Positions 1 through 6,000 of a DNA stretch of 8,503 nt are shown here, piece after piece (positions within the stretch are counted from its first letter, which is position 1; each line of letters starts with the position of its first letter). Below the pieces are notes generated by a model, which did not search any database, was not told where the DNA came from, and worked only from the letters and a program-made list of their open reading frames with translations. A program made the translations under genes and the position numbers. Origin of the DNA: an uncultured Flavobacterium sp. (GTDB lineage Bacteria > Bacteroidota > Bacteroidia > Flavobacteriales > Flavobacteriaceae); the NCBI GenBank assembly GCA_946480635.1, contig CAMLKV010000083.1:1-8503 (forward strand), read 5' to 3'.

Positions 1-26
1 GTGTATTTATGTAATGGTTGATGCGT

Positions 27-94
27 AGGAATGGGTGCCGTTTTTTATTGTGCCATGTTGATAAACTGGCGCTTATAAAACGGTACTCTTTCCT
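27..94. repeat. Long imperfect hairpin, about 26-28 paired positions
   Basis: Arm 27-44 pairs with 77-94 over 18 positions, with one T/T mismatch (32/89) and two G-T wobbles (34/87 and 37/84). An inner stem then pairs 50-55 with 67-72 (one wobble). After a bulged base at 56, 57-59 pairs with 64-66 and closes a four-base loop. The stem mixes G-C and A-T pairs, so simple A/T-richness does not explain it. No U-tract follows, so it does not look like an intrinsic terminator. Confidence 0.7.
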
Positions 95-122
95 GGACTA
101 TTATAAAGCAGTGTGTGCTGGA

Positions 123-151
123 TGTATTTCTACGTAACAATGAAATTTACA
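123..151. repeat. Small bulged hairpin
   Basis: 127-130 pairs with 142-145, and 123-126 pairs with 148-151 across a two-base bulge at 146-147. The loop carries the palindrome tacgta. On its own this is weak; it is listed because it sits between stronger stems of the same region. Confidence 0.35.
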
Positions 152-180
152 GATTTAAGTATTGGTTGTGATGAAAAGGA

Positions 181-211
181 GACAGCACTTACTGCTGCCA
201 AAATTTTTTTT
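181..211 (+). terminator. Terminator-like hairpin followed by eight T
   Basis: cagca at 183-187 pairs with tgctg at 193-197 around a five-base loop, and an outer G-C pair (181/199) lies across one mismatch. Four A and then an unbroken run of eight T (204-211) follow. This resembles an intrinsic terminator for transcription coming from the left edge, but the stem is short and the A spacer is longer than usual. An outer pairing of aaaagg (174-179) with cctttt (216-221) could enclose the whole structure, which would fit an RNA fold equally well. Confidence 0.25.
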
Positions 212-353
212 AAAACCTTTTTTTATAACCTATAAATGGGGTGGTGGGGTTTGTGGATTTTCAGCACAAGCAATTAAAGCAATTATGAAACTCTGTAAAA
301 ACAGACTTCATCAATTTTCTTAAGAAGGAATAGTAGTGAGCGTGGGGAGTGCG

Positions 354-415
354 GCTTTTTTACATAATGTTATTATGGCTTCGTAGAACCATAATGCCAC
401 ATTATGTAAAGAAGC
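354..415. repeat. Long, nearly perfect inverted repeat with a three-base loop
   Basis: The outer arms 354-370 and 399-415 pair over 17 positions with a single T-G wobble (358/411). After a small asymmetric internal loop (371 opposite 396-398), attatgg (372-378) pairs with ccataat (389-395). Past a bulged C at 379, ttc (380-382) pairs with gaa (386-388) and closes a gta loop. This gives about 27 pairs in 62 bases, the strongest dyad I found in the window. No T-run follows the right arm, so it does not read as a terminator. It could be a stem of a structured RNA or the remnant of a small inverted-repeat element. Confidence 0.75.
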
Positions 416-422
416 TTGGGAG

Positions 423-487
423 AAAAATTACAGGCACAAGTCACGAGTGTACGTGTTATTGTAACAATAACTGTGACGGTAATTTTT
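423..487. repeat. Stacked inverted repeat, three nested stems
   Basis: Outer stem: aaaaattac (423-431) with gtaattttt (479-487), nine perfect pairs. Middle stem: gtcac (440-444) with gtgac (473-477). Inner stem: gttattg (455-461) with caataac (465-471), seven perfect pairs around a three-base loop. Internal loops on the left side (432-439 and 445-454) make the structure asymmetric. A competing hairpin can form from cacg (442-445) and cgtg (452-455). It begins eight bases after the 354-415 hairpin, so the two could stack end to end in one transcript. Confidence 0.65.
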
Positions 488-517
488 GTAGAAGCGTTGG
501 CCGAGTGTTGGGTTCTA

Positions 518-538
518 TGTTTAAATCTTTTTTAAACA
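518..538. repeat. Eight-base-pair perfect hairpin at the right edge of the structured region
   Basis: tgtttaaa (518-525) pairs perfectly with tttaaaca (531-538) around a five-base loop. It sits exactly where the composition switches to A/T-rich spacer. It could mark the 3' end of a transcript from the left, but the pairs are mostly A-T and no clean T-run follows at once. Confidence 0.45.
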
Positions 539-540
539 AT

Positions 541-1140
541 ATTACTATTAATTAAAATTTTTTATTGATACTAAAATTTTCTTAAATAATCTTAATAAAA
601 AAGATGGTCACAATTGTATTGTATCCACCCTAGTACTTAAATTGTTTAATCTAATTTAGAAATTAAGATCAATTATTGCTTTAATTTACTCACACCAACG
701 GAAAATCGATATCCAAACTGAAATTGGTTAACGCATTTTAAGAAAAGTGATATTGGTCTAATAAGCAGTAATGGATTTTGGGTGGTAGATCAATAGTTAG
801 ACTAAACAATATCAAAAAGTGTTGATTAGTTTTTATTTCTTAATTATGTAAAATTATTCATTCAAATACTTTGAGTGGAGATTCTAAAAAAAGGATGTTA
901 AAAAATAACCATTAATTGATTTTTTAATACCTCAATCTTTTTTAAGTTTCTTCCTAACCAGTTTAAATTTTTATTGTAACTGTTTTATAAATCAATTTTT
1001 CTTATTGTGCATTAAAAAACTTTCTGAATAATTTTATTCTAGTGTTTGTCTTTACTATTTGTATATGATTGTTCTTCTAAGAAAATTCTCAATATTTTAA
1101 TCACTAAATTTAGTTAGATTAAAATCCTTAAAATTGATGA
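541..1140. other. A/T-rich spacer, no gene seen
   Basis: This stretch is very A/T-rich and all frames on both strands are broken by stops. It has A/T-only dyads at 558-566/594-602 and 898-906/919-927 (nine pairs each), of the kind expected by chance in such sequence. A 12-base inverted match links 273-284 with 673-684. A short minus-strand open stretch at 673-789 has a tail resembling the end of an outer-membrane barrel but has no start codon; it is discussed in the findings. I see no tRNA, no repeat array and no insertion sequence. Confidence 0.6.
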
Positions 1141-1171
1141 TTGTTTAATAGCTATTTTATGGTTAGTTTTG
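1141..1171 (+). promoter_or_regulatory. Bacteroidetes-type promoter for the two-gene operon
   Basis: TTG at 1141-1143 and TAGTTTTG at 1164-1171 are separated by 20 bases. This matches the primary sigma-factor consensus of Bacteroidetes: TTG near -33 and TAnnTTTG near -7, with a spacer of about 19-21. I found no other exact TAnnTTTG match in the 541-1236 spacer. Transcription would begin a few bases after 1171, leaving a leader of roughly 55-60 bases before the ATG at 1237. The leader is A-rich just before the start and has no Shine-Dalgarno sequence, as is usual in this phylum. No operator-like dyad is obvious around it. Confidence 0.55.
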
Positions 1172-1236
1172 CCCGCATTTTGATTAATGAAATGTATTCG
1201 TAATCAGAATACTGCATTTAAAGCTATTAAAAACAT

Positions 1237-3012
1237 ATGTTGAAAAAAACGATTTTGATTTTACTTCTAGGGATGATGAATTTTTCATTTTCTCAAACAC
1301 AATCAATAAGAAACTTGGCTTCAATTTGGTTAAAAAACGATTCGATTGCATCTTGTACAGATTTTAACAAACGATGTCCTATAAGTCAATTTGACGAATC
1401 TTATAAGTTGTATAACAACCAATTTTCATTTTTTATTGTATATAAAACTGACAATGAAGATGAAAAAACAATAGTTTCATTAAAATACGGAAATAAAACT
1501 ATTAAAGTAACTAACAAATACGTGTTAAAAGGTAATGATACTTTAACAGTTTTAGACAATACTCGCAAGGCAAAAATTGTTAGTTATTTACATAATGATG
1601 CTGCTTTTCAGAAAAAAGGTAAATTGTTTATAGATTTATTACAAAACCAAACTCCTCAAGATGCTATTTTAGAAATTATCTATATACCTAAGCTGGTAAA
1701 TATTCCTACCAAGGAAAAAATTGAAACATATCTTTCATTAAAATATGGATTTTCATTAATGGAGAATAAGTACTATAGAAGTGTTACTAACGATACTTTA
1801 TGGAATCCTGTAAAAATGTCTGCCTTTTCTAAAGACGTCACTGGTTTAGGGAAGGATCAATCTAATCAATTTAGCAATGAATCAAGCTATAATTATGTTT
1901 TAAAAGGTTTTGAAGTAAGTACTAATGAGCCACTTTTGGATAGAAATTATCTTTTATGGGGGCATAATGGAAAACCGAAAACAATTGTAAACCATCAAGG
2001 TTTATCTACTGCTAATTATAAAGTATGGAGCATAAGAAAGATTATAAACCCATCGGATAATCGTCTTTTTTCATTAAAGTTAAAAAAAGATTTGATAACT
2101 AGTTCAATAGATTCTTTGGCCTCTAATGAAAAACTCTATTTGTATGTTTCTCATACTAATACAGGAGCAGGTATAAATATGGAAGAAGGTCAATATTATG
2201 AAGGAATTCAAGACAGTATTCAAGATATTTCTTTTCAAAATATTGATTTGCAAGATGACAGTAGGTTTATTGTATTAAAAGCTCCTGATATGACTGTTTT
2301 TTCGAAGACATTGGAAAAATGTGGAGAAAATACACAACTACAATTAGATTTTGCACAAGAGCATTATCCTTTTACACTTCGAATTAAAAATGAAAAATTT
2401 TCAAAAACATATACTGTTACTACAAAAAAAATTATCATAAATGATTTGCCTGAAGGCGAATATGAAATTGAAACGACAGACACCTTCCAAAATAGAAAAA
2501 CTGCTAAAGTAGTAGTGAAACAACCAGCTATAATCCCAGTTAAATTAAAAGATCGCTGGAGTCTCAATGACAACAATTACGTAATTGTTACTCCTGAAAT
2601 TTCATCAAATGATAGTAAAAATGCTTTACAGTTTGTTTGGCTAAAAGATAATCAGGAAATAGGTACAGAACAAACTATTAAATTGGTAACAGAAGGTGAT
2701 TACTTATTGAAAGTTAACAATGGCATATGTGTAGCTGATTTCAATTTTAAAGTTGAAAGTCAAGAAAAAACCTCAATAACATTGTATCCAAATCCTTCTA
2801 AGCTAAATGAAGATATTACAATACGCATAGCTCCAAATATTTCACCAATATCAATTAGAGTTACTGATTCAGCAGGAAAGTTGATAAAACAGATTGATAG
2901 AAATCAACTAAAAGATAATCAAGCTGTAATTAGTTTTAGTACTAGCGATATTTATTTTATTGATGTAAAAACTAATGTTCAAAACAAAATATTTAAGGTC
3001 ATTGTTAAATAG
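1237..3012 (+). CDS. Secreted protein with a T9SS type A C-terminal sorting domain
   Basis: This 591-residue protein is probably exported by Sec and then moved to the surface or medium by type IX secretion. Residues 1-19 form a signal peptide: MLKK, a hydrophobic core, then likely cleavage at SFS|QT. Residues about 56-64 (NNQFSFFIVYK) resemble a strand of LamG-like domains. Residues 159-245 carry a signature common in Bacteroidetes surface proteins: KIETYLSLKYG (161-171), W189, DVTGLGKD (200-207) and LLWGHNG (239-245). I believe this matches the uncharacterised DUF8202-type domain, recalled and not searched. Residues from about C362 to 440 look like a beta-sandwich, and 465-505 (VWLKDNQEIG to C498) look Ig/PKD-like. 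The tail from 513 has SITLYPNPS and ends in the strand IFKVIVK, as in type A sorting domains. The first ATG follows an A-rich leader. The gene lies 32 bases before the SpvB-like giant gene, with no terminator between, so the two are probably cotranscribed. A role as partner or surface anchor of the giant protein is inference; no enzyme motif is visible. Confidence 0.9.
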   Translation: MLKKTILILLLGMMNFSFSQTQSIRNLASIWLKNDSIASCTDFNKRCPISQFDESYKLYNNQFSFFIVYKTDNEDEKTIVSLKYGNKTIKVTNKYVLKGNDTLTVLDNTRKAKIVSYLHNDAAFQKKGKLFIDLLQNQTPQDAILEIIYIPKLVNIPTKEKIETYLSLKYGFSLMENKYYRSVTNDTLWNPVKMSAFSKDVTGLGKDQSNQFSNESSYNYVLKGFEVSTNEPLLDRNYLLWGHNGKPKTIVNHQGLSTANYKVWSIRKIINPSDNRLFSLKLKKDLITSSIDSLASNEKLYLYVSHTNTGAGINMEEGQYYEGIQDSIQDISFQNIDLQDDSRFIVLKAPDMTVFSKTLEKCGENTQLQLDFAQEHYPFTLRIKNEKFSKTYTVTTKKIIINDLPEGEYEIETTDTFQNRKTAKVVVKQPAIIPVKLKDRWSLNDNNYVIVTPEISSNDSKNALQFVWLKDNQEIGTEQTIKLVTEGDYLLKVNNGICVADFNFKVESQEKTSITLYPNPSKLNEDITIRIAPNISPISIRVTDSAGKLIKQIDRNQLKDNQAVISFSTSDIYFIDVKTNVQNKIFKVIVK

Positions 3013-3044
3013 TTTAAAAAAATACTAAATCCCCATATCAAATT

Positions 3045-6000
3045 ATGTATTATTTCTTTAAAAGAAACAGAAAAAGCAAGTCTGCAAAATTTCTTTCTTA
3101 TTTTTTATTGTTGAGCTGTCTTTATTCGGGATATTCTGGATATTCAGCAGAATTATTTACAAATTTTGTAAAACATACACTGAAAGGCTCTCATCTTAAA
3201 TGTCATGGATGGAATTATGTTAATTCTATAAATCCATTGCAATATAATTATGATACAGCAAAGGAAAATGTAAATAGTTTAAAAGAACCTAGAAATGGAA
3301 TAGTGACTCATGTTTCTCCTTTATCTGTTGTAAAATATTTTGAATATAGTTCTGATTTAAAAGAAGGACAAATTGGGGTTACTAAAAAAGGAAAACACGA
3401 TTTTGTGTATGACAATATTTTTAAACTTAACATTTCTAATCAAAACATTGAAGATAAAGAGGTTTATTTGGTTTATGAGTTAAAAGGTGTTGATTCATCT
3501 ACCTTGCCTTCAAAAAGCATTAATTTAAATCCAGTTACCAATGGGTATGTTGTGAAGTTTAATAATCAATGGCAGCATATTGAAGAGAGAGTACCAGAGG
3601 GGTGGGTGCAAAATGGATTTAATACTGTCTTTTTCACAATACCTAAAAATGCTCTTTATAGCTATACAGTTAAAGATTTAAAAATTGTATTAAAAGAAAG
3701 AAAGGAAAATTCACATTTAATTCAAATTAATAATTGCTTTAGTTTTTTGAATAATGGACACCATATTTACTTTAACGGTTTTCTACCTTCAAGAATTGTT
3801 GACAAAGGATATGTTCTTAAGGTAAATGGTCAATCTATTAAAATTACAGGGAATTTATTTGAAGAAAAAATAGCTTGTCCAGATATTTCCAAATCATTAG
3901 TTTTTTCTTTATTTAAAGACGGATACTTAATTGATGAGATTACCCAAAAAATTGATAAATCTATTCAATCAGATTTAGCGTATGATTTAGAACCGCTGGA
4001 TCTAAAAATAACAACTCCAGTAAATAAATATTCTGATTATTTTCTTTACGAGAGTAATATTAAACCTTTTGACGAACTTAGAAAAATTGATATTCCTAGC
4101 TTTGAAACGTCATTTGTTAATGTTACAAGAAATCAATCAGCTTTTAGAGTAAAGAGTTTAAAAGTTAAAGATTCGACATCTTTTAAATTGTTTATAGGTT
4201 ATGACCCAGCTTTATTACCCAGCGGGTATACATCCAAAGACATACAGACTTTTCATTTCGATAGAAATTATAAAAAATGGGTTCCCATAAAAAGGGATTC
4301 TATCATAGCAGATCAAAATATCATTGTATCAACATTTAATAAAAATGGAGATTACGTTAATGGGATTGTACAAGTTCCTGAGAGTCCCCAAACTAGTGCG
4401 TTTACTCCAACAATGATGGGAGATATTAAAGTTGCCAATCCATCTACTGGAGTAACAATGATGAGTCCACCTGAAGTATCTCAGAAAGGTGATGCAAATG
4501 TAAGTTATCCTATTAAGATACCTTCTGGGAGAAATGGATTACAACCAAATTTAAGTATTAGTTATAACAGTGATGCTGGAAATGGTTGGTTGGGAGAAGG
4601 TTGGAACATTAACATACCAGCTATAACACTTGACACAAAGTGGGGCTCTCCAACTTTTGACCAAGCAAAAGAGTCTGAACTTTATTTGCTTAATGGTGAG
4701 CCATTAATGTACCCTAAAACACTAAATAACCAAGATTGGATGCCTAATAGGCATCAGGAAATAGGAGGGCTTTATAGTACTGCAGGTATGAATAGAACTG
4801 GGAATCTCAATTTCACCTATCGAAAACTTCAAAGTTTTGATAAAATCGAGAGAATAGGTTCGGGTACAACTAATTATGTTTGGAAAGTAACAGATACCAA
4901 TGGAACGATATATTGGTATGGTGGTAAAAATACAGTTGATGATAACGCTGTAATAAAAAATAATCAAGGGCATATTGTTCATTGGTCTTTATATATGGTA
5001 GAGGATGTTTACACCAATAACATTAAATACCTTTATAATAAACAAGTTCTTTCTTCATTATCAGGAATTAACCAAAATCTTAATGGAGGATTGGTATACA
5101 ATATCAAAACCATTAAATATACGGGTCATGGTGGTACTGACGGAAAGTATAAAATTGATTTTATAAACGAAACAGCAATTAATAGACCTGATATAAATAT
5201 TAACGCTCGTTTAGGTCTAAAACAGGTTCAACCATATCGTTTATCTAGAATAGATGTTGCCTATGATACACAAGCTGTAAGAAGTTATAAGTTAGAATAT
5301 GTTTTAGGTAGATTTGAAAAGACACTTCTAAAAAAGGCAATTGAAACAGATACCAATGGAGCAAATACTTATGAACATGTTTTTGAGTACTACGATGATA
5401 TTGCTGATAATATTTTGTTTGAGAAATCAGTTGATTCAAATATTGAAGATGCTGATCCAGATTATTTAATGAATATAGGTGGAGGCAGTTCACTAAATGC
5501 AAGTGAGAAAACTGAATTCAGTTGGGATGTGAGACCCGCTGTAGGTTTGGAATTATTTTATAAAACTAACAGACCTCAGAGGATGTTTACAGTAGGATTC
5601 CCTTTTGGAGAATCTTATCAAACCAGTAAAGGTAAAATAATGTTTTCTGACATGAATGGAGATGGACTAGAAGACATCTTATATAAGAAGGATAATAAAT
5701 TGTTTTATAAACCAAGAGTTGAAAATTCTCTATTAACTTTTGGAAATGATGTTGAACTGTTTAACATTAATCAATTTTCTAAAACAAAGGGAAAGACCAA
5801 GACCATGTTTGGAGAATCTTTGGATTTTATGGCGGGTGGATTCTACGGTGGTAAAAAACGATTTAAATCAGAAGAAACCACTTCTATTTATTTGAATGAT
5901 AGTAATGGAGATCAGTTACCAGATATTGTGAGAGATGGAGTTGTCTATTTTAACAATGGAGCAAATGGTTTTGAAACGTCTTCTGCTAACACGCCAAATA

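Larger units (their letters stand above)
1..545 (+). ncRNA. Candidate structured non-coding RNA or hairpin-rich element (left end cut)
   Basis: No recognisable protein gene lies here, yet the segment differs from normal spacer. G+C is about 36% by hand count over 1-540 and drops to 5 of 60 bases over 541-600. G clearly outnumbers C on this strand. Several strong inverted repeats fold on one strand: 27-94, 123-151, 181-199, 354-415, 423-487 and 518-538. In A/T-rich genomes, locally raised G+C with dense stem-loops in a gene-free stretch is typical of structured RNA. I do not see tmRNA, RNase P, SRP, rRNA, tRNA or T-box signatures. The strand is assumed: the hairpins fold on either strand and no promoter is visible inside the window. 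A hairpin-rich DNA element, such as a transposon end, a single-strand origin or a decayed element, is an equal alternative. The right boundary is set where the base composition changes. Confidence 0.3.

Noticed and set aside
1..545. Integron attC sites, CRISPR array, tRNA, tmRNA or RNase P RNA
   Set aside because: No regularly spaced repeats, no paired RYYYAAC/GTTRRRY arms around a hairpin, no T-loop or CCA-end pattern, and no RNase P or tmRNA core motifs were found by eye.
349..555. 68-codon frame with a Cys-rich stretch
   Set aside because: It needs a GTG start inside the base of a long inverted repeat, its sequence mirrors the 354-415 and 423-487 dyads, and no family is recognisable. Not called as a gene; kept as a low-interest finding.
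273..684. 12-base inverted match (273-284 with 673-684) as ends of a small mobile element
   Set aside because: A/T-rich, only 12 bases, no target duplication and no transposase; chance is likely in this composition.
898..927. A/T-only hairpin as a possible terminator
   Set aside because: Nine A-T pairs with a 12-base loop and no upstream gene to terminate; expected by chance in such A/T-rich sequence.
2364..2576. Minus-strand frame of 70 codons
   Set aside because: It lies fully inside the well-supported T9SS protein gene on the other strand and has no domain; it is a shadow.
4722..4982. Minus-strand frame of 86 codons
   Set aside because: Antisense to the continuous SpvB-like frame, with no recognisable protein features.
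5245..5502. Minus-strand frame of 85 codons rich in His, Leu and Gln
   Set aside because: Low-complexity antisense of the SpvB-like gene; its composition follows from the codons of the real gene.
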